NCBI GenBank assembly: GCA_900770525.1
Contig: CAAHDT010000030.1
Coordinates: forward strand, 1-17,034
Source: Candidatus Gastranaerophilales bacterium
GTDB taxonomy: Bacteria > Cyanobacteriota > Vampirovibrionia > Gastranaerophilales > Gastranaerophilaceae
Length of the DNA: 17,034 bases
Direction of reading: 5' to 3'
Shown: positions 1 through 7,286 of the stretch, piece by piece
Layout of the letters: every line of letters begins with the position of its first letter
How positions within the stretch are numbered: position 1 is the stretch's first letter
The notes under the pieces: generated by a model
What the model was told of the DNA's origin: nothing
Seen by the model: the letters and a program-made list of their open reading frames with translations, nothing else
Databases searched by the model: none
Position numbers and translations under genes: made by a program

Positions 1-93
1 GGACGGAACGAAGTGAGTCCGGATAGCGAACAGATTGAGCTGACTATGCCGGCAAGGCATAACAGCGAAACTTTGTGAGCGTGGAGTAAATCC
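1..93 (+). repeat. Edge repeat copy 1 (direct repeat of 16953-17034)
   Basis: It shares with the right-edge copy the blocks GGACGGAA, AGTCCGGATAGCGA, AGATTGA, and GAAACT followed by GAGCGTGGAGTAAATCC. It contains GGAC (1-4)/GTCC (17-20) and the hairpin TATGCC (45-50)/GGCATA (56-61). The loop of the first stem is 8 nt longer than in copy 2. Read in the sense frame of copy 2 it has stops (for example TGA at 76-78), but the antisense frame is open. Confidence 0.8.
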
Positions 94-435
94 AAGACAA
101 ATTATCTTATTCAGGATCTGACCACCGGTATGTTCTTGCAAATGGTCGTTTTGTGTTTCGGGTGTCGTAACTGCTTGAAGATGGCTAGATGCTGAAATAA
201 ATTCAGCATGACAGTTAATGTTGTTTAGCTCTTGTAATTGCTTACCTGTAGTTGAATTGAAGGTCGACCCCTCACCTAGCCTCAGCTCTGCAAGCAGGGT
301 CACAAGACTCGTTGCCTCGTCTGCTCCCTTTGCTTCCCGTCGGGAGAGGAATTCTTGATAATTGCTTATTTCTGCTTGGTGTGTATTAGTTCCGCTATTT
401 TGTTTGTTTTTCGTTATATTAATATCTATTCCCAA
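1..435 (-). CDS. Mosaic palindromic-repeat protein, 3' end outside window
   Basis: An open frame runs leftward without a stop from 447 to base 1 and leaves the window. I prefer a TTG start at 433-435: a perfect GGAGG (441-445, minus) sits 5 nt upstream, and the resulting N-terminus Met-Gly-Ile matches the homologous frame at the right edge. An ATG at 445-447 is the alternative but has only a distant AAAAGGA. No enzyme domain, signal peptide or membrane segment is visible. The peptide carries modules also found in the right-edge frame: QAEISNYQE, STFNSTTGKQLQELNN and CHAEFISASSH. The last is encoded by a DNA palindrome (189-209). The 3' part reads the 1-93 repeat in antisense (GFTPRSQSFAV...). 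It may be a real, fast-evolving protein or a repeat array that happens to lack stops. Function unknown. Confidence 0.5.
   Translation of the reverse strand, partial: MGIDINITKNKQNSGTNTHQAEISNYQEFLSRREAKGADEATSLVTLLAELRLGEGSTFNSTTGKQLQELNNINCHAEFISASSHLQAVTTPETQNDHLQEHTGGQILNKIICLGFTPRSQSFAVMPCRHSQLNLFAIRTHFVPS
189..209. repeat. Palindromic element encoding CHAE...SAS peptide
   Basis: ATGCTGAA (189-196) and TTCAGCAT (202-209) form a perfect 8-bp inverted repeat with a 5-nt loop. A counterpart with identical arms lies at 16649-16656/16689-16696. Its 32-nt spacer holds a second small palindrome (CGAAA/TTTCG). Read on the minus strand here, it encodes CHAEFISAS inside the mosaic frame. Confidence 0.8.
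202..246 (-). repeat. KQLQE module, inverted copy
   Basis: The reverse complement of this stretch matches 16613-16657 (caattgcaagaaccaaataatgtaact, then tgtcatgctgaat) and, in part, 16793-16826. All three copies are read in the same frame as (V/G)KQLQE(P/L)NN(V/I). The unit is therefore dispersed and present on both strands of the window. Confidence 0.75.
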
Positions 436-582
436 AATATCCTCCATTCTATTGCTAATTCCTTTTATATTATCACTTATATTACCTGTTTTGTTAATCC
501 ATGTGCTAATATTGCAATAAATAGTAAAAATTATGCCTTAATTTTGATTCGAATAATAAATAAAATTACAGTGAGGTATGAA

Positions 583-894
583 ATGCAAACTAAAGAATTA
601 CTCGGCTTAAAGATTAAGGAATACAGAAGGCAGAAGAAAATTACCCAAGAACAACTTGCTGAAATGCTTGATTTGGATGTTGGTTATATCAGTAAGCTTG
701 AAGTTGGTCGGAATTTCCCAACAATAGGTACATTAGAGAAAATTGCCAATGCTCTTGACGTTGAGCTTTATGAGTTATTTCGCGATACCAATGTTAAAAG
801 TGAAAATTTTAAAGATGATTTAATGAGAATTTACGATAATTTAAGCAAAGATAAGCAGTACACCCTCTACAGAGTCGCAAAAGCTATGGAATAA
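583..894 (+). CDS. XRE-family (HTH_3) transcriptional regulator
   Basis: This is a 103-residue DNA-binding protein. Residues ~8-65 form a classic lambda-Cro/HTH_3 domain: LGLKIKEYRRQKKITQEQLA, then the recognition segment DVGYISKLEVGRNFPTIGTL and IANALDVELYELF. A short charged helical tail follows. The frame is open upstream to 355, but that part is AT-rich, compositionally unlike protein and overlaps the opposite mosaic frame. GAGGT (573-577) with a 5-nt spacer places the start at 583. The gene diverges from the mosaic frame at the left edge, so local control of that frame or of itself is plausible but not shown. Confidence 0.88.
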   Translation: MQTKELLGLKIKEYRRQKKITQEQLAEMLDLDVGYISKLEVGRNFPTIGTLEKIANALDVELYELFRDTNVKSENFKDDLMRIYDNLSKDKQYTLYRVAKAME

Positions 895-926
895 AGAACC
901 TTCAAAAATAAGTTGGTTCTTTTTTT
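893..926 (+). terminator. Rho-independent terminator of the XRE gene
   Basis: AAGAACC (894-900) pairs with GGTTCTT (915-921), and a T-run follows. The hairpin begins at the stop codon of the regulator. Confidence 0.8.
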
Positions 927-967
927 GTACTCTTTTCGAAAAAATCATCTCCACAAAAATTATTCCC

Positions 968-1001
968 ATAAAAAATAAAGCCGGTAAGTGATTTTACCGG
1001 C
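968..1001 (-). terminator. Terminator of the outer-membrane channel gene
   Basis: GCCGGTAA (980-987) and TTACCGGC (994-1001) form a perfect 8-bp stem with a 6-nt loop. On the minus strand it is followed by a T-rich tract (TTTATTTTTTAT), as expected downstream of the gene ending at 1056. A second dyad, CTTTACTT (1005-1012)/AAGTAAAG (1018-1025), lies between this terminator and the stop codon. Confidence 0.8.
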
Positions 1002-1055
1002 GTGCTTTACTTTAAATAAGTAAAGAGGTGATGATTATTTATGTATAAGTGTTTT

Positions 1056-2453
1056 TTATAATTTGCTTCCTACTGACTTATATAGTCCGATATAGTCAAC
1101 CATACATTCAATATTTTGTTGCGCAACAAGCTTATCTATTGAAAGCAGGTTTTCTTGAACTTGTATTAAATCTAACCTTGAAATAGTACCTTGGTTAAAT
1201 TTCTTTTGGTTATAGCTGAAATCTTTTCTTTCTAAAGCTGCTTGTTTCTGTGTTTCAGCCATTTTTTCTTTGTCCAATTTAACAGAAACTAATGCGTCGT
1301 TAACTTCTTGGATAGCTGTTAAATTAGTCTTGTAGTAATCTTGTAGCATTCTTTCGTAAGTTGTCTTTTTCAATTTTAAGTTAGCTACACGTTTTCCTCC
1401 TGTGAACAGCGGTAACATCGCTCCGGCAGCAAGGGAACCAAGCATGCTGCCGGTTGACCAAGCGCTACCAATTTCGGAGGAATTGAACAGGGCGATACCT
1501 GTAATATTAATCGATGGAAGGAACTCTTTTTTAGCTACCCTTACATCTATTCCGGCTTTTTCCAACATTTTTTCTGCTCTTAAATAATCAGGGCGTTGGA
1601 CAATAATGTCAGAAGATATTTCTGACGGAATACTTCCTGTAAATTTAATCTGGTCATAAGGCGTGAATGCAAGTTCGTTAACGTTTTCAGGACTTTCGCC
1701 AATCAAAACGGCAAACGAGTGTAATAATTTTTTCTGTTGTTTTTGAAGTTCTATCAAATCAGTCTGTCCTGCAACAAGCGATTTGTTCGCTTTAACGGTA
1801 TCTGCCGTAGAAATCAAACCTTCTTTGTTACTTGAAAGCATTAAATTATATATATCTTGTCTTAAATTAACTATTTGTTTTTGCAAGTCTATTATTTTGT
1901 TAAGTCTGACAATATTAAGGTATGTTGTTCCTACCGCGCTCGCAACAGAAATATATGCTGCGCGTTCGTCAAACTGAGAAGCTTCATATAATTTTTTAAC
2001 AGATTTTGTTTTGTCTCGGTTTTTTAGAAAAATGTCAGCTTCGTAATTTACGTAAGCAGGAGTTGCAAATCCCCAATCCCAACTTGCTCCGGTGATTTTG
2101 GTATAATATGGCGCAAATCCTACGCCTATCTGTGGCAATTCATTTGCAAATTGAAGTTTGGTGTTTTGATAATATTCTTCAACTGCTAATGTTGCCATTT
2201 TTAAATCATAGTTGTTTTTTATTGCTTTATCTATATACCCACTCAAATTTGCATCATTAAAATTGTTCCACCAAACAGTATTTACATAAGCATATTTATA
2301 ATCATTCGATTTTTGTTTTTTACTTTTCTTAATCATGCTTTTAAATTGTTTTGGGGGTTTTGTAGACTCATTTGAATTTGTCATGGCAAAAACCGGCACA
2401 AAGTTCATGCCTAACATACTTGCCAATAACGCTATAGATATAACCTTTTTCAC
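1056..2453 (-). CDS. TolC/NodT-like outer-membrane efflux channel
   Basis: This 465-residue protein is the probable outer-membrane exit duct of the efflux pump encoded divergently next to it. Residues 1-23 form a signal peptide (MKKVISIALLASMLGMNF, then VPVFA). There is no lipobox cysteine, unlike many NodT-family lipoproteins. Two OEP-type repeats follow. The family signature between them is clear: RPDYLRAEKML at 287-297, then DVRVAKKEFLPSI ending at 315, and later LPLFTGGKR near 347-355, the usual second beta-hairpin region. Long amphipathic helices around 150-250 and 360-450 fit the periplasmic tunnel. Length is normal for the family. The divergent adaptor and permease genes complete a tripartite system. 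Family assignment is confident; the substrate is unknown. Confidence 0.9.
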   Translation of the reverse strand: MKKVISIALLASMLGMNFVPVFAMTNSNESTKPPKQFKSMIKKSKKQKSNDYKYAYVNTVWWNNFNDANLSGYIDKAIKNNYDLKMATLAVEEYYQNTKLQFANELPQIGVGFAPYYTKITGASWDWGFATPAYVNYEADIFLKNRDKTKSVKKLYEASQFDERAAYISVASAVGTTYLNIVRLNKIIDLQKQIVNLRQDIYNLMLSSNKEGLISTADTVKANKSLVAGQTDLIELQKQQKKLLHSFAVLIGESPENVNELAFTPYDQIKFTGSIPSEISSDIIVQRPDYLRAEKMLEKAGIDVRVAKKEFLPSINITGIALFNSSEIGSAWSTGSMLGSLAAGAMLPLFTGGKRVANLKLKKTTYERMLQDYYKTNLTAIQEVNDALVSVKLDKEKMAETQKQAALERKDFSYNQKKFNQGTISRLDLIQVQENLLSIDKLVAQQNIECMVDYIGLYKSVGSKL

Positions 2454-2493
2454 TTTTTCAAATTCCTTTTTCTAAGTACTTGCTTTTTCAATA

Positions 2494-2522
2494 ATCATAT
2501 GTTAGCATAATACTGTTGTAAA
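2494..2522 (-). promoter_or_regulatory. Sigma-70 promoter for the channel gene
   Basis: On the minus strand, TTTACA (2517-2522) and TATGAT (2494-2499) are separated by exactly 17 nt, upstream of the gene starting at 2453. The -35 box lies inside the dyads at 2514-2545, so a bound regulator would occlude it. Confidence 0.6.
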
Positions 2523-2545
2523 TGCAACATATTTTTTTTACAACA
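2514..2545. promoter_or_regulatory. Overlapping dyads, candidate MarR operator
   Basis: TGTTG (2514-2518)/CAACA (2525-2529) form a 16-bp palindromic site. The same left arm extended to TGTTGTAAA (2514-2522) is also a perfect 9-bp inverted repeat of TTTACAACA (2537-2545). The site lies between the divergent channel gene and marR and overlaps the channel promoter's -35 box. MarR proteins typically bind 16-20 bp palindromes in their own divergent promoter regions, so autoregulation and control of the pump is the simplest reading. Confidence 0.55.
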
Positions 2546-2576
2546 TAGTTTCAAATTTAAATAGGAATTAAAAAAA

Positions 2577-3044
2577 ATGAAATCAAAAACAGAACACTTT
2601 ACAGATACATTATATTATGACTTAGAAAAAACAGTGCGTTTGTTCAGGTGTTTTTCAAACGAATTTTTCAAAAGGCTTGATTTGGAATTAACGTCTGATG
2701 AATTTATTACGCTTGACACAATTTTATACAATTCAGGGATTTGTCAAAGAGATTTGGCAAAACTAATATTAAAAGACAGAGCGACAACCGGAAGGTTATT
2801 GGATTCTTTAGAGGGAAAGAAACTTATTACAAGATTTATTGATATGAAGAACAATCGTCTTGTTCGTAAAATGGGTGTTACCGAAGAAGGTAAGGTCGTT
2901 TTTGATAGAATTCAGGCAAAACTTAAAATAGCTATTCACAACGCAAATGCCGACATGGTTCCTGAAAAAGATATTGAGTTTGTGAGAAAGACTTTAAAAA
3001 AGATAAGAGATAACTTTAAACAAATAGTAGATATGCAAATATAA
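2577..3044 (+). CDS. MarR-family transcriptional regulator
   Basis: This is a 155-residue winged-helix repressor. The MarR core is clear: helix and turn at 39-85 (LTSDEFITLDTILYNSG, QRDLAKLILKDRATTGRLLD), then LEGKKLITR and the wing (DMKNNRLVRKMGVTEEGK, 89-106). Helices at both ends serve dimerisation. It is the first gene of marR-emrA-emrB-emrB, the arrangement known from the E. coli mprA(emrR)-emrAB locus, where the repressor responds to pump substrates. AGGA at 2563-2566 is its likely, slightly distant, ribosome-binding site. The inducer cannot be predicted. Confidence 0.92.
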   Translation: MKSKTEHFTDTLYYDLEKTVRLFRCFSNEFFKRLDLELTSDEFITLDTILYNSGICQRDLAKLILKDRATTGRLLDSLEGKKLITRFIDMKNNRLVRKMGVTEEGKVVFDRIQAKLKIAIHNANADMVPEKDIEFVRKTLKKIRDNFKQIVDMQI

Positions 3045-3057
3045 AATGAGGTAGAAA

Positions 3058-4056
3058 ATGGAAGAAAAAAATACTGAACTACAGGAGAAAGAAAAGAAAG
3101 CTCCGGTTAAAGGCGTTAAGAGAGCGATTACATTTTGTGTACTTGCAATTATTGCAGTTGCTGCAGGATTTATAATTGTTGATGCTCTGAAATATCAATC
3201 AACAGATGATGCTTATGTTGAAACAACAACTGTTTCGGTTGCTCCAAAAGTTAGCGGACAAATCGTAAAAACATATATTACTGATAACCAAAAGGTTAAA
3301 GAAGGCGATTTGATTGCGGAAATTGATCCGGTTGATTATGAAATAAAACTGGAACAAGCGAGCGCAAAGTATGAAAGAATGCTTTTAAATCAAAAAAATG
3401 CTAAAGCTAATTTATCAGCATCTCAATCTAATATTGCCGTTGCAAAAAAGGATTTAGACAGATATACAAAATTATATGCAGAAGGTGCTGTTTCAAAACA
3501 AACGCTTGATGCAGCTCAAGCAAAGTATGATTCTGCTCAAGCCAGTTTGACAAATTCAGAAGAAGCAATTTTATCAAACGGTTCAGGCAAGGTGGCGGAT
3601 GCAGATTTGAAAGAACTAAAAGCTCAAAAAGATCAAGCAGCTAAAAACCTTGAATATACAAAAATCTATGCTCCACAGGACGGAACAATCGCAAGCAGAC
3701 GTGTTGAAAAAGGTATGTACGTAAATGTCGGTTCTCCGCTTTGTGTGATTGTACCTAACAATGTTTGGGTTGTTGCAAACTTTAAAGAAAATCAATTGAA
3801 CGGAATGAAACCCGGTCAAGAAGTAGATATTAAAGTTGACACATATCCTAATAAAGTTTTCAAGGGTAAAGTTGACAGTATTCAAAGAAGTTCCGGCGCA
3901 AAATCAAGTTTGTTCCCACCTGAAAATGCTGTTGGTTCTTTTGTAAAAATTGTTCAAAGAATCCCTGTAAAAATTATATTCACAGAAAATATTGACCCTA
4001 ACGAATATACAATTGTTCCCGGTATGTCAGTTGTACCAAAAGTTAGAATTAAGTAA
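3058..4056 (+). CDS. emrA: EmrA/HlyD-family efflux periplasmic adaptor
   Basis: A 332-residue membrane-fusion protein that would link the inner-membrane permease to the outer-membrane channel. It has a charged cytoplasmic N-terminus (1-22), one membrane anchor (~23-43) and the family hallmark STDDAYVE (48-55). The first half of the lipoyl domain follows (VSVAPKVSGQIV to VKEGDLIAEIDPVDY), then a coiled-coil hairpin (~95-195). The second lipoyl half (TIASRRVEKGMYVNVGSPL) and a beta-barrel domain end the protein. GAGG upstream of the ATG gives good initiation. It starts 13 nt after marR and precedes two permease genes. Confidence 0.93.
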   Translation: MEEKNTELQEKEKKAPVKGVKRAITFCVLAIIAVAAGFIIVDALKYQSTDDAYVETTTVSVAPKVSGQIVKTYITDNQKVKEGDLIAEIDPVDYEIKLEQASAKYERMLLNQKNAKANLSASQSNIAVAKKDLDRYTKLYAEGAVSKQTLDAAQAKYDSAQASLTNSEEAILSNGSGKVADADLKELKAQKDQAAKNLEYTKIYAPQDGTIASRRVEKGMYVNVGSPLCVIVPNNVWVVANFKENQLNGMKPGQEVDIKVDTYPNKVFKGKVDSIQRSSGAKSSLFPPENAVGSFVKIVQRIPVKIIFTENIDPNEYTIVPGMSVVPKVRIK

Positions 4057-4076
4057 TTTAATAATAGAAATTTTGA

Positions 4077-4101
4077 GAGGAATAGTGAAGAGCTATTCCT
4101 C
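4077..4101 (+). other. Intercistronic hairpin between emrA and emrB
   Basis: GAGGAATAG (4077-4085) and CTATTCCTC (4093-4101) form a 9-bp stem with a 7-nt loop. No T-run follows, so it is not a standard terminator. The 3' arm continues as CCTCCTC, which resembles anti-Shine-Dalgarno sequence and could instead pair with AAGGA (4114-4118), the ribosome-binding site of the first permease. A role in mRNA processing or differential translation is inferred. Confidence 0.5.
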
Positions 4102-4127
4102 CTCTATAAAGAAAAGGATAGCCCCTC

Positions 4128-5684
4128 ATGAGTGAAGAAAACCAACAAGAATGGAAACCATCGGTTAATCCGTGGTTGCTTATATTACCTGTTATGCTTG
4201 CGACTTTTATGTACGCGTTAGATGAAACTGTTGCAAACGTTGCGTTACCGCATATTGCAGGTACATATTCCGTATCAAGCCAAGAATCAATTTGGGTGTT
4301 AACAAGTTACTTGATGGCAAGTAGTATTGTAATCCCGATGATAGATTTCTTTTGTAAGTTTTTGGGTAGAAAAAACTTTTTTATGCTTGGGGTATTTATA
4401 TTTACTATAGCCTCATTTATGTGTGGGATTTCAAATTCTATTGGGATGATAGTTGTTGCACGTGCTTTACAAGGATTGGGCGGCGGATGTTTAATGCCGA
4501 TGGCACAATCTGTTTGTATGGAAAGTTTTACCGGTGAGGCAAGAAACAAGGCTATGGCTGTATTTGGACTTGTTGTTGTTGTTGCCCCTATTTTAGGGCC
4601 TGTAATGGGTGGGTGGATTACTGAAAATTGGTCTTGGCCTTATATTTTCTTCATTAATGTCCCCGTTGGTTTTATTTGTATTGCGCTTGCAAAAATGTTT
4701 TTAGAAGACCCTCCATATGCAAGACGTCAGGCAAATACTCATTTGGATAAATTCGGTTTTTTATGGTTATGTGTATGGTTAATACCGCTACAAATAGTGT
4801 TCGATAAAGGTAATGACGCAGACTGGTTTAATGCGCCTTGGATTTGCTGGTTAAGTGCTGTTGCTGTGACCGGATGTATTTTATTTTTTGTATCACAAAT
4901 TAAAGGTAAAAAGCCTATTGTTCAGTTAAATGTTCTAAAAGACGTAAACTTCTTTTTCGGAACTATGATGTTAATTCTTATCAATGCTGTTTTGTTGGCA
5001 TCTCTTGCGATTTTGCCTCAGATGTTACAAAACATGATGGGGTATGATGCATTTACAAGCGGGGTTGCAATTATGCCTCGTGGAGTTGGGGCATTTACGG
5101 CACTTGCTATATTTGCCGGTATAGGTGGAAAAATAAGTTATAGAACTTACGGTATTATCGGACTATGTTGCCTTGGTATGGGCGGTTGGCTACTTGGCGA
5201 ACTTAACCTTCAAATAAGTATGATGAATATTGTTATTCCAAACTTTGTTTTTGGAATAGGATTAATCTTTACAATGATGCCAATTACGACATTATCTTGT
5301 ATAACTTTAAGAAACGACCAGATGACAAACGCATCAGGGCTTCAAAATCTGTTAAAAACTATTGGTGGTGCTGTTGGAACATCCCTTGTAGCAACGATGA
5401 TTTCAAGATTTTCGCAAGTACACCAAAACGGACTTGTAAAAGCATTGAGCGATACGAATACATTATTCCAAGAACGTTTGAGTACTTATGCCGGTTCTTT
5501 AATAAGTCAGGCCGGAGATGCTCTTAATGCAACATATATGGCAGGAAAATTGTTATATAATCAATTGTTGCAGCAGTCTGTGTTATGCGCATATATGACA
5601 ACATTTAAGGTATTTGCTACCGCGTGTTTTATTTTAATTCCGTTTATGTTTTTATTAAAGAGTGAGAGAAAAGTAAACAACTAA
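4128..5684 (+). CDS. emrB: EmrB-type MFS drug transporter (DHA2, 14 TM), first copy
   Basis: A 518-residue proton-driven multidrug exporter of the inner membrane, DHA2 family. Visible motifs are LDETVANVALP in TM1 (residues 31-41, motif D1), a motif-A variant KFLGRKNFF, ARALQGLGGG in TM4, and motif C in TM5 (APILGPVMGGW). The many hydrophobic segments fit 14 helices and the length is standard. It would pair with the EmrA-like adaptor and the TolC-like channel. AAGGA (4114-4118) is its ribosome-binding site. A second, clearly paralogous permease follows after 10 nt. Substrate unknown. Confidence 0.92.
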   Translation: MSEENQQEWKPSVNPWLLILPVMLATFMYALDETVANVALPHIAGTYSVSSQESIWVLTSYLMASSIVIPMIDFFCKFLGRKNFFMLGVFIFTIASFMCGISNSIGMIVVARALQGLGGGCLMPMAQSVCMESFTGEARNKAMAVFGLVVVVAPILGPVMGGWITENWSWPYIFFINVPVGFICIALAKMFLEDPPYARRQANTHLDKFGFLWLCVWLIPLQIVFDKGNDADWFNAPWICWLSAVAVTGCILFFVSQIKGKKPIVQLNVLKDVNFFFGTMMLILINAVLLASLAILPQMLQNMMGYDAFTSGVAIMPRGVGAFTALAIFAGIGGKISYRTYGIIGLCCLGMGGWLLGELNLQISMMNIVIPNFVFGIGLIFTMMPITTLSCITLRNDQMTNASGLQNLLKTIGGAVGTSLVATMISRFSQVHQNGLVKALSDTNTLFQERLSTYAGSLISQAGDALNATYMAGKLLYNQLLQQSVLCAYMTTFKVFATACFILIPFMFLLKSERKVNN

Positions 5685-5694
5685 AAAGGACACA

Positions 5695-7239
5695 ATGACA
5701 GAACAAGAAAATCAATGGACGCCTAAGATAAATCCATGGATAATGATTATTCCGGTAATGCTTTCTGTATTTATATATGTACTTGACGGGACGATAGGAA
5801 ACGTTGCATTACCGCATATGGCCGGAAGTTTTTCGGCAACAAGAGATGAATCCATGTGGATTTTAACAAGTTACCTTATTGCAGCAGGTATTGTAATTCC
5901 TGCTGTCGACTGGTTCAGTAAACTGTTAGGGCGAAAAAACTTCTTTATTATAAGTATATTAATGTTCACAATAGCTTCAATGCTTTGTGGGATGGCTACG
6001 AATATTGAGTTTATGATATTAGCAAGAATTTTGCAAGGTTTTGGCGGAGGCGGAATTCTTCCGATATCGCAGGCGATAATCCTTGAAAGTTTCCCAAAGG
6101 AAAAACGTGGAATTGCAATGTCCGTTTTCGGTATGGGGGTAATTTTAGCCCCAATTATTGGACCTGTTTTAGGGGGGTGGATAACTGATAACTGGACTTG
6201 GCCTTGGATTTTTTATATAAATGTACCTTTTGGTTGTATTGCCGCAATTTTATCTCAAAGACTTATTGAAGATCCACCGTATGCGAAACGTCAAAAAGGG
6301 GTAACTATTGATGCTAAAGGATTCTTTTATTTGACAATTTGGCTTGTTACTTTGCAAACGGTTTTAGATAAAGGTAATAATGCGGATTGGTTCAATGCTC
6401 CTTGGATTTGTTGGACATCTGCGGTTTCAGCAATTGCATGTGTTTTGTTTTTCCATTCACAAATTACCCGAAAAAATACTCTGATAGATTTGAGTGTATT
6501 TAAAGATAGAAATTATTCTGCCGGAACGATTATTCAAATTGTTATTCAAGCGGTTTTGTACGCTTCATTAGCAATTCTTCCACAATTTTTGCAGAGTATG
6601 TTAGGTTATACGGCGTTTTTAAGTGGAGCAACAATGATGCCACGCGGATTGGGGAGTATGACGGCAATGGTTGTTTGTGCTCTTATTTCAAACAAAGTTG
6701 ATGAAAGAATTCTTGTAGCAATAGGTTTAAGTTGCTTAGGCGGAGCAAGTTTGATATTTGGTTCGTTAAATTTGCAAATATCAAATATGAATATTGCAAT
6801 TCCTAATTACGTGATGGGTATAGGTATGGGGCTTGCTATGGTTCCCATTATGAATTTGTCTGTGGATACTCTTAGCAACTCGCAAATGACAAACGCGTCA
6901 GGAATTCAAAATTTACTTAAAAATATTGGAAGTGCAATAGGAACTTCTCTTGTTGCAACAATGTTAACTCGTTTTGCACAAGTGCACCAAATCATGCTTG
7001 TTGGAAATTTGAACGACTTAAACCAGAATTTTATTGAACGTATGCAGAATACAACGGCAGCTTTAGCTCAATATACTCACGTATCTGTTGCAAATTATAT
7101 GGCACAGTACTCAATGTATGGTCAATTGGTTAAACAAGCTACTTTGTGGGCGTTTATTGATGCATTTAGGGTGTTTGGTGTGCTCTGTTTAGTGGTAATT
7201 CCACTGTTATTATTAATTAAAAAACGAAAAGCTATATAA
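5695..7239 (+). CDS. emrB: EmrB-type MFS drug transporter (DHA2, 14 TM), second copy
   Basis: A 514-residue paralogue of the preceding permease, alignable over its whole length. Shared blocks include NPW near residue 13, NVALPHMAGSFSATRDESMW, LLGRKNFF, RILQGFGGGG, APIIGPVLGGWITDNWTWPW, ADWFNAPWICW and QMTNASGIQNLLKNIGSAIG. It differs at motif D1 (LDGTIGN instead of LDETVAN), so the acidic residue next to the conserved Asp is lost. AAGGA sits only 4 nt before its ATG. It either forms a specialised pump with the same adaptor or works with the first copy. Both copies look intact. Confidence 0.92.
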   Translation: MTEQENQWTPKINPWIMIIPVMLSVFIYVLDGTIGNVALPHMAGSFSATRDESMWILTSYLIAAGIVIPAVDWFSKLLGRKNFFIISILMFTIASMLCGMATNIEFMILARILQGFGGGGILPISQAIILESFPKEKRGIAMSVFGMGVILAPIIGPVLGGWITDNWTWPWIFYINVPFGCIAAILSQRLIEDPPYAKRQKGVTIDAKGFFYLTIWLVTLQTVLDKGNNADWFNAPWICWTSAVSAIACVLFFHSQITRKNTLIDLSVFKDRNYSAGTIIQIVIQAVLYASLAILPQFLQSMLGYTAFLSGATMMPRGLGSMTAMVVCALISNKVDERILVAIGLSCLGGASLIFGSLNLQISNMNIAIPNYVMGIGMGLAMVPIMNLSVDTLSNSQMTNASGIQNLLKNIGSAIGTSLVATMLTRFAQVHQIMLVGNLNDLNQNFIERMQNTTAALAQYTHVSVANYMAQYSMYGQLVKQATLWAFIDAFRVFGVLCLVVIPLLLLIKKRKAI

Positions 7240-7240
7240 C

Positions 7241-7271
7241 AAAAAATCCGCTTTTTAAAAGCGGATTTTTT
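7241..7271. terminator. Bidirectional terminator between convergent genes
   Basis: AAAAAATCCGCTTTT (7241-7255) is a perfect inverted repeat of AAAAGCGGATTTTTT (7257-7271). With T-runs on both strands it can end the efflux operon on the plus strand and the minus-strand gene ending at 7287. Confidence 0.9.
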
Positions 7272-7286
7272 ATACCATATGAATAT

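Noticed and set aside
436..447. ATG at 445-447 as the start of the left mosaic frame
   Set aside because: Only AAAAGGA 14 nt upstream supports it, whereas TTG at 433-435 has GGAGG at 5 nt and gives the MGI start seen in the homologue. With the ATG both frames would show 447 bases and 135-bp gaps on each side, an equality I judge to be coincidence.
355..582. N-terminal extension of the XRE regulator to an upstream ATG
   Set aside because: It is AT-rich, hydrophobic without family likeness, and overlaps the opposite mosaic frame. A GAGGT 5 nt before the ATG at 583 and the normal XRE domain boundary support the shorter protein.
1005..1025. Second hairpin near the channel gene end as another terminator
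   Set aside because: It is an 8-bp AT-rich dyad without a T-run on the correct side; the GC-rich hairpin at 980-1001 is a better terminator.
3616..3885. Minus-strand frame inside emrA, and similar antisense frames inside other genes (for example 13190-13435, 11696-11920, 4307-4549)
   Set aside because: They lie wholly within well-supported genes on the other strand, have no RBS, and show no family features.
5297..5527. Alternative plus-strand frame inside the first emrB
   Set aside because: It is an out-of-frame shadow of a conserved transporter with no initiation signal.
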